A DNA stretch of 62,551 nucleotides from an uncultured Lachnospiraceae bacterium (GTDB taxonomy: Bacteria > Bacillota > Clostridia > Lachnospirales > Lachnospiraceae): the NCBI GenBank assembly GCA_959022495.1, contig CAUEYX010000015.1, positions 1-62,551 on the forward strand, in the 5' to 3' direction. The notes below the pieces were generated by a model. The model was given only the letters and a program-made list of their open reading frames with translations. It was not told where the DNA came from and ran no database searches. A program made the translations under genes and the position numbers. Position 1 is the first letter of the stretch; the number at the start of each line of letters is the position of its first letter. Of the stretch, positions 32,150 through 41,078 are shown piece by piece.

Positions 32150-34423
32150 CTACATTGTCGCTTTATAGTAGTTGATCAGGCATCCGTCCAGGATGATCTG
32201 TCTCTCAGCATCAGTCAGATCGCCGAGTCTGAGAGCAATCTCTTTTAATTCATCTCCCACTACATAGGCCTTCACTACAGATGCTTTCTCTTCTACAGCC
32301 TTTCTCACATCCGGAACGAAGATATAGTCGCCGTTCTTAAACGGAAGCGCCTCGTGATCCGCGTCTGTGAGGAACGGAAGCATTCCCCAGTTGATGAGGT
32401 TGGAGCGGTAGCGCTTTGTCGCGTACTCGATGGCGATGTTCGCCCAGCCGCCCAGTACTTTCTGGCAGGACGCCGCCTGCTCACGGGCGGAACCATCTCC
32501 CGGCTTCACGGCAAAGATCGTACTTCCCACACCGATGTTTCCTTCACCCACATCCGGGTATGTCCTGCGGATGGTATCCATCACCGGACGAAGCTCTTCT
32601 AACGCATCCAGAGGACATGTGCCCGCCTCAATGGCTTTCTGCGCCTTCTGCACTTCTTTCGCGCGTCCCACATATGCCGGATCTTTTCTTGAGAGCGCGA
32701 ACTCTGCAAGTCCCAGTGGGTTAGAACGATAAGATGAGGTCTCGCCTGACGGGATCAGCTCGTCCGTTGTCGTAACCGGATCATGGATCTCGGATACGAC
32801 CTTCACGATCAGGTTCTCCGGAAGCGCTGACATTGCCGGCCAGTCCTTGATGTTCGGTCCGAACTGGATCTCCACATCTGGATCAGACACGCCCTTGCTG
32901 TCGAATACGCGGTTCGCGTAAATATTGCTGTCAAAGTGATATTTCTGTCCCTTGTACTGTACATCCATCGCTGTCGCCGGTGTCAGGAAGCCCTTGTTGG
33001 CCGCTGTCGCCGCGATGGAACGGGCATCCATGAGCGCCACGGAAGAGATCTGTCCGCTCTGCAGCTTACTTCCCTCACGGTTCGGGAAGTTTCTCGTCGT
33101 GTGGCGGATGGAGAACGCATTGTTCGCCGGAGTGTCGCCCGCGCCGAAGCACGGTCCGCAGAACGCGGTCTTCACGACAGTCCCTGCTTCCATCAGATCA
33201 GCTACAACGCCGTTCTTCACCAGTTCCATATAGATCGGGGTACTTGCCGGATATACGCTGAACGTAAACGCGTCCGCGCCGATATTATGTCCCTTGATGA
33301 TATCCGCCGCTTCACAGATATTTTCGAATCCGCCGCCCGCGCAGCCTGCGATAATGCCCTGCTCTACATACAGTTTACCGTCACGGATCTTATCCTGGAG
33401 AGAATAATCTACCGCGCCGTCCAGGCTTACCAGTGCCTTCTGCTCTACATCGTGAAGGATATCCTTTAAGTTGGCATTCAGTTCATCGATAGTATAGACG
33501 TTGCTCGGATGGAACGGCATGGCGATCATGGGCTTGATCTCGCTTAAGTTCACATACACGCATCCGTCATAATAAGTACATGCGCCCGGATTCAGTTCTT
33601 TGTAATCGTTCTTTCTGCCGTGAATCTCATAGAACTCCTCAATCTTCTCATCTGTTGTCCAGATAGAGGACAGGCAGGTCGTCTCTGTCGTCATAACATC
33701 GATGCCGATACGGAAGTCCGCGCTTAACTTCTTCACGCCAGGTCCGACAAATTCCATTACTTTATTGTTTACATAGCCGTTCTTAAAGGTCGCTCCGATA
33801 ATCGCAAGGGCAACGTCCTGCGGTCCGACGCCTTTCATCGGCTCGCCGTCCAGATAGATGGCGATCACGCCCGGCATCTTAATGTCATAGGTCTTGTTGA
33901 GCAGCTGCTTTACAAGCTCCGGTCCGCCCTCGCCCATTGCCATGGTTCCCAGAGCGCCGTAACGTGTATGGCTGTCAGAGCCAAGGATCATTTTGCCGCC
34001 GCCTGAGAGCATCTCGCGGGCAAACTGATGGATGACTGCCTGATGAGGCGGAACATAGACGCCGCCGTATTTTTTCGCGCAGGTCAGACCAAACATATGG
34101 TCATCCTCGTTGATCGTGCCGCCCACCGCGCAGAGGCTGTTATGGCAGTTCGTCAGCACGTAAGGGATGGGGAACTTCTGAAGCCCTGAAGCCCTCGCTG
34201 TCTGAATAATCCCCACAAATGTAATATCATGGGATGTCAGCTTATCAAACTTGATCTGCAGGTTGTCCATATTTCCGGAAGTGTTATGTTCACTTAAGAT
34301 GCCGTATGCCATCGTATTCTTCGCCGCTTCTTCCTTTGATACGGGAACCTGTACATTTCCTGTATCTTCTACGATCTCGGTGCCGTTTAACAGATAAACG
34401 CCGTTGTCATATAATCTGATCAT
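32150..34423 (-). CDS. aconitase-family hydratase (YbhJ-like)
   Basis: This 757-residue protein belongs to the aconitase/IPM-isomerase superfamily and resembles E. coli YbhJ. Landmarks are VLTNCHNSLCAVGGTINEDD, LGSDSHTRYGALGTMAMGEG, EQGIIAGCAGGGFENICEAA and KTAFCGPCFGAGDTPANNAF. The Cys in AGCAGG and the CGPC pair would ligate the [4Fe-4S] cluster. The C-terminal swivel domain includes KVLGGWANIAIEYATKRYRS. It should interconvert a hydroxy-dicarboxylate or tricarboxylate by dehydration and hydration; the substrate is unknown. AAGGAGG precedes ATG 34423. It is not linked to TCA-cycle genes. Confidence 0.9.
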   Translation of the reverse strand: MIRLYDNGVYLLNGTEIVEDTGNVQVPVSKEEAAKNTMAYGILSEHNTSGNMDNLQIKFDKLTSHDITFVGIIQTARASGLQKFPIPYVLTNCHNSLCAVGGTINEDDHMFGLTCAKKYGGVYVPPHQAVIHQFAREMLSGGGKMILGSDSHTRYGALGTMAMGEGGPELVKQLLNKTYDIKMPGVIAIYLDGEPMKGVGPQDVALAIIGATFKNGYVNNKVMEFVGPGVKKLSADFRIGIDVMTTETTCLSSIWTTDEKIEEFYEIHGRKNDYKELNPGACTYYDGCVYVNLSEIKPMIAMPFHPSNVYTIDELNANLKDILHDVEQKALVSLDGAVDYSLQDKIRDGKLYVEQGIIAGCAGGGFENICEAADIIKGHNIGADAFTFSVYPASTPIYMELVKNGVVADLMEAGTVVKTAFCGPCFGAGDTPANNAFSIRHTTRNFPNREGSKLQSGQISSVALMDARSIAATAANKGFLTPATAMDVQYKGQKYHFDSNIYANRVFDSKGVSDPDVEIQFGPNIKDWPAMSALPENLIVKVVSEIHDPVTTTDELIPSGETSSYRSNPLGLAEFALSRKDPAYVGRAKEVQKAQKAIEAGTCPLDALEELRPVMDTIRRTYPDVGEGNIGVGSTIFAVKPGDGSAREQAASCQKVLGGWANIAIEYATKRYRSNLINWGMLPFLTDADHEALPFKNGDYIFVPDVRKAVEEKASVVKAYVVGDELKEIALRLGDLTDAERQIILDGCLINYYKATM

Positions 34424-34567
34424 GTAGTCCTCCTTCTTAAAACCTGTACTTTATGCGGTATGAGCATGTTATGCAATGCCATTTCATGTGCTCAATAGAA
34501 ATATTTTATCACATTTCAGAAAGAGAGTAAATTCCTGTTTTTCTCCAGTCATATTCTCCCATAAAAT

Positions 34568-34620
34568 ATGCTTCCTTTCAGACAGCGGATACTGTTCCAC
34601 ATCCGTCCGGAAGGAAGCAT
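34568..34620. terminator. bidirectional hairpin near the small membrane protein gene
   Basis: ATGCTTCCTT (34568-34577) pairs with AAGGAAGCAT (34611-34620), extended by CGGAT/ATCCG. It sits just after the 34630-34926 gene on the minus strand and upstream of the hydratase gene. It is probably the terminator of the lipoprotein operon. Confidence 0.65.
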
Positions 34621-34629
34621 TTATTATCT

Positions 34630-34926
34630 CTAATGAACAAACAGCTCTTTTCTCTTCTTAAAATAGATATAGTTCAGCGGAATGTATACTGCAGCACCGA
34701 TCACACTACCCAGAATGTCTGCGGCAGCATCGCTCATACTTACCTGCAGTGCCTGTGTTGAAGCAGTAGACAGTGCCCCAAGCACCGCAAAAGTATATAC
34801 CACGTTTAACGCCATCACAACTCCCACAAACCCGAGATAAAACCAGCCGGCATTTTGCTTATAGCGGGCCAGCTTCTGACGGGTCAGGACCGCTGTCACC
34901 GCGATCAAAAAATTAGATGACTCCAT
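34630..34926 (-). CDS. small membrane protein of unknown function
   Basis: This 98-residue protein has two or three membrane helices (FLIAVTAVLTR, GWFYLGFVGVVMALNVVYTF, DILGSVIGAAVYIPLNYIYF) and ends KKRKELFVH. ATG 34926 overlaps the 3' end of the upstream lipoprotein gene by 14 nt, implying translational coupling; an in-frame TTG one codon earlier is less likely. No motif is recognised. Its partner is presumably the lipoprotein. Confidence 0.7.
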   Translation of the reverse strand: MESSNFLIAVTAVLTRQKLARYKQNAGWFYLGFVGVVMALNVVYTFAVLGALSTASTQALQVSMSDAAADILGSVIGAAVYIPLNYIYFKKRKELFVH

Positions 34927-35764
34927 CAAAGTCTTTCAGCGTTCCTTCTTCCTCTGCCTCAAGTGCCTCATCCGGAACGATAATCTCTTCCACACTGTCA
35001 TACTCCATAAATGTGATTTCGACATAATAATCTGACGCCGCGATCCCTGACTGCCCCATCATCGGCTCCAGGATATCTGTCAGGTCAAAATAAATACGTG
35101 CCGGAAGTATACTGTCCCTGTAAATATCCACTGTACAGGGAAGCACCATGTCCGCTGCCGCGTCCTCGTCAATCCCATACTCAGAAAAAGAGTCCATCAT
35201 GCCGGACGCAAATAGATCCGCGAAAATATCTCCCTCAAGCTCTCCGGTAAGCTCGAAACATTCCCTGCCATTGATCTCTGCCAGGTCACTCTCAAGCTCA
35301 AAATGGTCGGCATATTCCTCTATGTCTCCTGCCATGCCCTCCATATCACCCAGCGCTTCCTCCGCGCTGTCTGTCTCCTTTGTCCACTGGTCTGCCACCT
35401 TCGTATATGTTACATACTGATCCTCTTCTTCAACGGAGTACATCTCCAGCTCCGTATCAAAACTGGTTCCTGACATACCAATGCTGATAACCCCTTTCGC
35501 GTAAGATTTCTCCGGGTCCATTGTTGACTCCATATCCATATCAAATCCTATTGCCATCGCTTCTGCTCCGCCGGATAACTCCATCTCAAACTGAATGTTC
35601 ATCAGGACAGACTCAATATCATCCACCCGATCCGCCATATCCCTGAGCAGATTTTCCGGTGTTGCCTTTACTGCCTTAGGCTTTCCACCGCATCCTGACA
35701 AAAGCGCCGCTGTCATCGCCGCGGCCAGTCCTACTAACGCCAGTCTTTTTGCCCGTTTCTCCAT
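34913..35764 (-). CDS. DUF6612-like surface lipoprotein
   Basis: This 283-residue lipoprotein has the signal peptide MEKRAKRLALVGLAAAMTAA and lipobox LLSGC, with Cys as the mature N terminus. The mature part (ATPENLLRDMADRVDDIESV, then the acidic beta-rich GFDMDMESTMDPEKSYAKGV) resembles the DUF6612/LolA-LppX-like fold found on Firmicute surfaces. AGGAGGGAAAAGG precedes ATG 35764. It lies 50 nt downstream of the DUF3810 gene and overlaps the small membrane protein gene. Ligand unknown. Confidence 0.8.
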   Translation of the reverse strand: MEKRAKRLALVGLAAAMTAALLSGCGGKPKAVKATPENLLRDMADRVDDIESVLMNIQFEMELSGGAEAMAIGFDMDMESTMDPEKSYAKGVISIGMSGTSFDTELEMYSVEEEDQYVTYTKVADQWTKETDSAEEALGDMEGMAGDIEEYADHFELESDLAEINGRECFELTGELEGDIFADLFASGMMDSFSEYGIDEDAAADMVLPCTVDIYRDSILPARIYFDLTDILEPMMGQSGIAASDYYVEITFMEYDSVEEIIVPDEALEAEEEGTLKDFDGVI

Positions 35765-35814
35765 AACCTTTTCCCTCCTATGTTTCTTGATCCGTATCAT
35801 TGTTACCTCTTCTC

Positions 35815-36990
35815 TCATTCCCCAAAATATGCCACAATCAGATCCACCATTCTATTATAACTCTGTACGCCATCCGCCTGTCCGTTTACCTTAAGATAAG
35901 CATCGTTAACCCGGTCCGCGGTCTCTGAGATCTTCCCCTCGTAAGAATCCCAGAACGCCCGGTCAGCCGCCAGATCCGGCTCGGCTTCTTCGGCCAGCAG
36001 CGGCCTCACCTCCTGCCATGTGTCATAATCTGATCGGTACAGCGCGTTCATACAGTATACCCATCCTGACAGATACCCGCTGTACTGAAAATCCGGCCTT
36101 TCTGACCCAATGCAGGCGAGAAACGCGATAAAATTCGCTTCCTCTTCCTGCATAAATCCCCTCAGATGGGACAGCTCATGGCATGTAGTAAAAGGAATAT
36201 TATACGCAGTCATATCCCCATTATAATTTGCCTCCACGGTAAACGGCGAGTACACGCCTGTCAGCCCCTGATAGGATAAGATCTGTGATACGAGCAGTTT
36301 TTTCGGCTGCGGGTAATATCCCTTCAGTGTGGGGAATTGTTCCGCGAGAGACTCCATGGCTGCCACAGCGCCTTCCCCCTCCGGCGCGTCCAGCATCATC
36401 ACGCCGTTTTCGTCCCTCTTTATCAAACTGCTTCCACCACCCCGCGTTCCGCCGGCGAGAGAATTGACTTCCTCTGTGAGCCACAGACAGATCTCCTTGA
36501 GTTCCTCCACGCTGTAATGATATGTAATAATTCCCTCTTCCTCAGAAAAAGACTTTCTGTGATAGTTAATGCCACAGCATACAGTATACAGAAATGCCAG
36601 AATGCCTGCCACAATCAGAACTGCGGAAAGCCAGGATACAAAGAACTGCGCCGCTCGGTCTCTGCCCATCCTCCCCGCGCTGCCTTTTTCTGCCGCTGTA
36701 ATGATCTGAATTATGCGCGCAGCTGTAACCACGGCTGTCAGCACAAAAACCAGAATCAGCCCATAGAGCGCCAGCTCTGATACTGAAAATGGAAAGGCGC
36801 CCCACATCCGTCCGATGCCCTCCACGAACAGAGGATATATGGTCTCTGAGTACCACTCGGCAAATCCCGGGTGCCGGGCGGCCAGGACCATCAGAAACGC
36901 GCTGACAATCAGAAGGACTGCCGCTGTTAAAAGACGCCATCTATTCTTCCCTGCCTTTTTCCCCTTTTCTTCCCGGCTTCGAATTCTCAT
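35815..36990 (-). CDS. DUF3810 membrane protein with HExxH-type motif
   Basis: This protein has about 391 residues and three N-terminal membrane helices (LLTAAVLLIVSAFLMVLAAR, ELALYGLILVFVLTAVVTAA, FFVSWLSAVLIVAGILAFLY). The C-terminal soluble domain carries FTTCHELSHLRGFMQEEEAN, a HELSH zinc-binding motif with downstream Glu residues as in gluzincin-like metalloproteases. It matches DUF3810. The start is uncertain: ATG 36990 has AGGATGG 8 nt upstream; ATG 37002 and 37047 are in frame, and the first in-frame ATG (37095) lies inside a terminator-like hairpin. It is probably co-transcribed with the lipoprotein gene. Confidence 0.8.
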   Translation of the reverse strand: MRIRSREEKGKKAGKNRWRLLTAAVLLIVSAFLMVLAARHPGFAEWYSETIYPLFVEGIGRMWGAFPFSVSELALYGLILVFVLTAVVTAARIIQIITAAEKGSAGRMGRDRAAQFFVSWLSAVLIVAGILAFLYTVCCGINYHRKSFSEEEGIITYHYSVEELKEICLWLTEEVNSLAGGTRGGGSSLIKRDENGVMMLDAPEGEGAVAAMESLAEQFPTLKGYYPQPKKLLVSQILSYQGLTGVYSPFTVEANYNGDMTAYNIPFTTCHELSHLRGFMQEEEANFIAFLACIGSERPDFQYSGYLSGWVYCMNALYRSDYDTWQEVRPLLAEEAEPDLAADRAFWDSYEGKISETADRVNDAYLKVNGQADGVQSYNRMVDLIVAYFGE

Positions 36991-37069
36991 CTGTTGTACC
37001 ATCCTGTCTTTTTTGTCTCTCGTAATCTGTCGATACAGATGCCCCATCTCCGTATAATGTTTGAATAGA

Positions 37070-37099
37070 GAGGGTGCTTCAAAATTTTGAAACACCCTC
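37070..37099 (-). terminator. hairpin between two minus-strand genes
   Basis: GAGGGTG and CACCCTC flank a nearly perfect CTTCAAAATTTTGAAA palindrome, giving a stem of about 15 bp downstream of the 37152-37868 lipoprotein gene. The T-run is weak. Confidence 0.6.
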
Positions 37100-37151
37100 C
37101 GCTATTTTTCTGATTTTATTCTTCAAATGCTGCTCTGCAGTTAACGCTATT

Positions 37152-37868
37152 CTATCCTTTTGTCCACACATGCACCACATCTGTTCCCGGGCTGCACAGC
37201 TCCATCTGCGTGTGATCATCATTCAGTGTGTATTCGTACTCCAGCGCGCCTCCCGGAACCACTAAGTTCAAAAGAAGGACTCCCTCTGAATTCTGAACCG
37301 CGCTGTACGTCCCTTCTGTATCGCTCTCGGCGCCCTTGATCACCAGCTTATTGTTTTTATCAAATACATATTGATTCCCGCTTTGATCTTCCCACTCGCC
37401 CACGATTCCTGACGCGCGCTCGTCTTCCGCGGTAAGAAATTCCAGATCCGCCGGCACGAGGCGGATATCACGGCCTCCATTCAGCGAGTCCAGATTAAGG
37501 CAGTACCCTGTATTGTCTGACGTGATTGCGTATATTTCCTCCCCGGAGTCATCCAGTTTAATCTGGAGCGTAATGTGATTGTCTTCATCAAAGCCGCACT
37601 CAAAAGTAAAGGGCTCCTCATTTTTCGTGCCTGTCCCGTCTGACTCCATGGTATAGACGTCACTTGCGCCATCTACATTCCATGTCTTAATCAGCAGGTT
37701 TTTAACTGCTTCACTTGGTGTAATAAATCCCTCTTTTCCGGATTCCTGGACCTGCTCCGCGTACTTATCTACCTCATCTGTCGTTGAAGCCGGCATTTTA
37801 TCTTTTCCACCGCAGCCTGCCAAGCACAATGCCGCCGCTGTCATTAATACAATTACTCTTTTTCTCAT
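37152..37868 (-). CDS. secreted lipoprotein with lipocalin-like C-terminal domain
   Basis: This 238-residue protein starts MRKRVIVLMTAAALCLAGCG, a lipoprotein signal peptide with an LAGC lipobox. The C-terminal about 95 residues (GIVGEWEDQSGNQYVFDKNN then KLVIKGAESDTEGTYSAV) look like the small beta-barrel of DUF5640/lipocalin-like proteins. Function unknown. The gene is transcribed alone, divergently from the two-component system. Confidence 0.7.
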   Translation of the reverse strand: MRKRVIVLMTAAALCLAGCGGKDKMPASTTDEVDKYAEQVQESGKEGFITPSEAVKNLLIKTWNVDGASDVYTMESDGTGTKNEEPFTFECGFDEDNHITLQIKLDDSGEEIYAITSDNTGYCLNLDSLNGGRDIRLVPADLEFLTAEDERASGIVGEWEDQSGNQYVFDKNNKLVIKGAESDTEGTYSAVQNSEGVLLLNLVVPGGALEYEYTLNDDHTQMELCSPGTDVVHVWTKG

Positions 37869-37924
37869 AAACGTCCATCTCCAATATCAATATATCATCT
37901 TTTCCAATTGTACACTATTCTGGT

Positions 37925-37953
37925 TTGTACGTACAGCTATTTTCACATATAAT
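37925..37953 (+). promoter_or_regulatory. promoter of the two-component system
   Basis: TTGTAC (37925-37930) and TATAAT (37948-37953) have a 17-nt spacer, giving a leader of about 100 nt to the response regulator gene. Most of it (37929-37952) recurs at 58871-58894. Confidence 0.7.
37929..37952 (+). repeat. 24-bp element, left copy
   Basis: The sequence ACGTACAG..., ending TTTCACATATAA, is matched at 22 of 24 positions by 58871-58894 in the same orientation. The copies lie just outside the two ends of the polysaccharide locus. Here it forms the promoter spacer and -10 region. Confidence 0.6.
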
Positions 37954-38060
37954 CTTCCAAATCAGCCAGAATTGCAAAACAATATCCCCCATTATATAAT
38001 GAAGCCACTCTTTCTTCACTTAATAATCGCAGCTGGTTTTTACAAAAGGAGAATGCTCTT

Positions 38061-39335
38061 ATGGTACGCATGGTCGTTATTGATGATGAATATTATATCC
38101 GGACCGGAATCCGTGACGCTATTGACTGGCAGTCCATCAATGTCGAGATCGTTGGCGAAGCTGAGGACGGCGAACAGGGGATGGATCTGATCCTTTCGGA
38201 AAAACCAGATCTTGTTATCACAGATATCAGGATGCCGTTTATGGACGGTCTGGAATTAATTAAAAGGATTACCGAAAACGAAATCAGCTGCGGCATCATC
38301 GTGCTCAGCGGATTTGATGAATTCGAATACGCGCAGGCAGCGCTCAGGAACGGCGTTCTCGATTATCTGCTGAAACCAATCGATAAAGCCAGCCTGAAGG
38401 AAACCGTCCAAAAGGCGTGTCAGACAATCCGCAACCGCCGGAGTGTCCAGCATTATCGACAGCTTGTGGACGAGGGTACTTCAGCCATCCGCACTCAATT
38501 TCTTAAGGATCTCCTATTTGACCGCATTCATGATCAAACTACCGTTTCTGATAAGATTAGGAATCTCGAACTTCCCTTCCATAACGGAAGCTGCCAGGTA
38601 ATCTGTGTAAAGCTTGATGATTACCGTCAGCTGGAGTACCAGTTTTCCGTAAATGAACTTCAGGATCTGAAAGACCACCTTGTATCGCTCTTATCAGAAC
38701 GGCTTCTTCTTGGCAGAACTTTTATGGGGATTCTTGTTGAGATATCGCCGGAAGAATACGCGGTCCTTCTGACCTTTCTGGACCCACCTGCCCCGGAAGA
38801 ATGTGAAAGTGAACTGCACAGTACCCTGCAGCTCCTGCAGAAGGATCTGAAAGACTATTCTTCACACACCGTATCCATCAGCGTCAGCTCCCGCTGCCGG
38901 GACCTTTCCAGTCTTCCGGCTGCCTACCGCGCCGCGCGCCTTGCCAATGACAAATATATCCCAGGCAGCAACAGTGTGGTCTGGCCGAATCATCAGCTGG
39001 AGAATGTCCGCCCGGAGGTACAGAAAGCTCTCGCGTTTATCCGGCAGCATTACAATGAAGATATCTCGATCCAGCAGGCCGCGGATTCTCTTTACCTGAG
39101 CCCTTATTACCTGATGCATATCTTCAAAAGTGATACAGGAAAAACCTTCCACACCTTTTTAACAGAGTACCGGATGGAAACAGCCAAAGAAATGCTCCGG
39201 ACTCCCGGATGCCGCATCTATGAGATCGCGCTCCAGATTGGTTATACGGATGTGAAATATTTCAATAAGCTGTTTAAAAAATATACCTCATTGACACCAA
39301 GCGAATATATAAGGATGTACTATGCAAAAATATGA
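38061..39335 (+). CDS. YesN-like response regulator (receiver + AraC HTH)
   Basis: This 424-residue protein has an N-terminal receiver (MVRMVVIDDEYYIRTG, phospho-acceptor Asp55 in LVITDIRMPFMDG, Lys in LLKPID). A middle linker domain and a C-terminal AraC-type double HTH follow (EDISIQQAADSLYLSPYYLM and TAKEMLRTPGCRIYEIALQI). It pairs with the YesM-like kinase gene, which it overlaps by 14 nt. In Firmicutes such pairs activate adjacent polysaccharide-import operons, so the natural target is the solute-binding protein operon starting at 58583. AAAAGGAGA precedes ATG 38061. Confidence 0.95.
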   Translation: MVRMVVIDDEYYIRTGIRDAIDWQSINVEIVGEAEDGEQGMDLILSEKPDLVITDIRMPFMDGLELIKRITENEISCGIIVLSGFDEFEYAQAALRNGVLDYLLKPIDKASLKETVQKACQTIRNRRSVQHYRQLVDEGTSAIRTQFLKDLLFDRIHDQTTVSDKIRNLELPFHNGSCQVICVKLDDYRQLEYQFSVNELQDLKDHLVSLLSERLLLGRTFMGILVEISPEEYAVLLTFLDPPAPEECESELHSTLQLLQKDLKDYSSHTVSISVSSRCRDLSSLPAAYRAARLANDKYIPGSNSVVWPNHQLENVRPEVQKALAFIRQHYNEDISIQQAADSLYLSPYYLMHIFKSDTGKTFHTFLTEYRMETAKEMLRTPGCRIYEIALQIGYTDVKYFNKLFKKYTSLTPSEYIRMYYAKI

Positions 39336-41073
39336 TTCTCCACTTGTCGTTCTGCTCCGTAAGCTGAGAGTACGGACCCGGCTTTTGATCTTTATGATCA
39401 TCACACTCCTTATCATTTCCAATATTACTATGCTGTTTTCGCGGTACTTTGCCCAGAGGATCGCTGATCAGTATGTGTATGAATATCTTCATGATGAGCA
39501 CAACCGTCTCATCAACAGCTTGGAACTTTACCTCGAAGAGATCATTATGCTTTCCCTTCGCTATAAAAATATGGGCGCTTTTTACGATATCCTGCAGGAC
39601 TCTGCCCTGTCCCACGACCAGAAGGAACACAGTCTTCAGCAGACAGCTCGGTCGATCCGCCAGTCCGTCTCTGTGGGAAATATCTATCTGATCGGCAATG
39701 ACAGCCAGGTCTATCTCCTGCACAGCCAGAATCCGAATCTGCCCGCCCCTGACCCCGCTGACGCTGCTTCCGGGTCTTTCTATCCTTACTATAATGTGGA
39801 TGACATTATACGCGATGAGAACGGCGGATGCTATTTAAGTCTGAGTATGCAGTTTTATAATTTCTATACTTCTCAGAATGGAGGATACCTTATATTTTAT
39901 CTTCCTTTAAATACCATGGCTGATATGTACAATGATCTGCTTATTGATTCCGGCGTCACATTTATCACGGATGAAAACGGGCTCATTCTCTCCCACAGTG
40001 ATCCGGACCAGATTGGGAAAACCACCGAAGATCTCGATATCCCGATCAGTGACAATGACTTTTTTGTATCGCATATTGATTCCGATGGGCAGGAGCTGAT
40101 TCTTGTTTCCACTGCATTTACAACGAGCAAACAGATGATCGGTTTTCATTGGAGATTATCCAGCATTTTCCCGTCCAGCGAGCTTTTCAAGGTGCTGGAC
40201 CAGATCCTTTTCGCAACCCTGCTGTCTGCTGTGATTATTATTGTCATCGCATGCATTATCTCCTTCCTGCTGTCGAAGAGGATGACTTCTTCCTTAAAAC
40301 AGCTGCATGCCAAGATCATCAGCTTCGGCCACGGCCAGACCCGGGATTTCTTAACCCCCACACACAGAGACGAGCTGTGGGATCTGGAACAGGGCTACAA
40401 CGAGATGGTAGCGCGGATTTACGAACTTCTGGAAAAAAACAAGGAAGAACAGGAAAAGAAGCGTGAACTTGAACTGACTGCCCTCCAGGCGCAGATCAAT
40501 CCCCATTTCCTGTATAACACGCTTGACGCCATAGGGTGGATGGCCGCGCTTAAGGGGCAGAATGAAATCGAGCAGATGGTTATGGCCCTGTCCCGGTTTT
40601 TCCGGCTGAGCCTCCATAAAGGAGATAAAAAGATCCCAATCGCTGACGAGGTCAGTATTGTAGAAAGTTACATTGCCATTGAACAGCTCCGAAATCCCGG
40701 CAAATTTGACGTCACCTATGATATCCAGCCCGAGATCACACACATCCTGGTACCGAAAATCATCCTTCAGCCTATCGTGGAAAACGCGATCAAACACGGA
40801 GTATCCCAGGTCCGCCGCCATGGGCTGATCCATATCCGGGGGTACCGGAAAAATGACGATGTGATCCTGGAAGTGACGGACAATGGAAAAGGATTCCAGA
40901 AGAAGACCGACCAGCTTCACCCGAGCGGCTACGGCATGTCCAATGTGAATGAACGCATACAATTAGAATACGGAAAAGAGTACGGCGTCTCTTTTCACAG
41001 TGAACCGGAAAAAGGATCTACTGTTACGATCCATGTCTGTTTTGAATCGCCGCAGAAAAATCCTTTAACTTGA
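39322..41073 (+). CDS. YesM-like sensor histidine kinase
   Basis: This 583-residue kinase has a first membrane helix (LLIFMIITLLIISNITMLFS), an extracellular Cache-like sensor of about 240 residues, a second helix (LFATLLSAVIIIVIACIISF) and HAMP. The His_kinase/HATPase region follows: LQAQINPHFLYNTLDAIGWM with phospho-acceptor His395, IVENAIKHG (N box) and DNGKGF (G box). It should sense an extracellular oligosaccharide or binding-protein complex and phosphorylate the YesN-like regulator. It ends 5 nt before the stop of a convergent gene. Confidence 0.95.
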   Translation: MQKYDSPLVVLLRKLRVRTRLLIFMIITLLIISNITMLFSRYFAQRIADQYVYEYLHDEHNRLINSLELYLEEIIMLSLRYKNMGAFYDILQDSALSHDQKEHSLQQTARSIRQSVSVGNIYLIGNDSQVYLLHSQNPNLPAPDPADAASGSFYPYYNVDDIIRDENGGCYLSLSMQFYNFYTSQNGGYLIFYLPLNTMADMYNDLLIDSGVTFITDENGLILSHSDPDQIGKTTEDLDIPISDNDFFVSHIDSDGQELILVSTAFTTSKQMIGFHWRLSSIFPSSELFKVLDQILFATLLSAVIIIVIACIISFLLSKRMTSSLKQLHAKIISFGHGQTRDFLTPTHRDELWDLEQGYNEMVARIYELLEKNKEEQEKKRELELTALQAQINPHFLYNTLDAIGWMAALKGQNEIEQMVMALSRFFRLSLHKGDKKIPIADEVSIVESYIAIEQLRNPGKFDVTYDIQPEITHILVPKIILQPIVENAIKHGVSQVRRHGLIHIRGYRKNDDVILEVTDNGKGFQKKTDQLHPSGYGMSNVNERIQLEYGKEYGVSFHSEPEKGSTVTIHVCFESPQKNPLT

Positions 41074-41078
41074 CACTT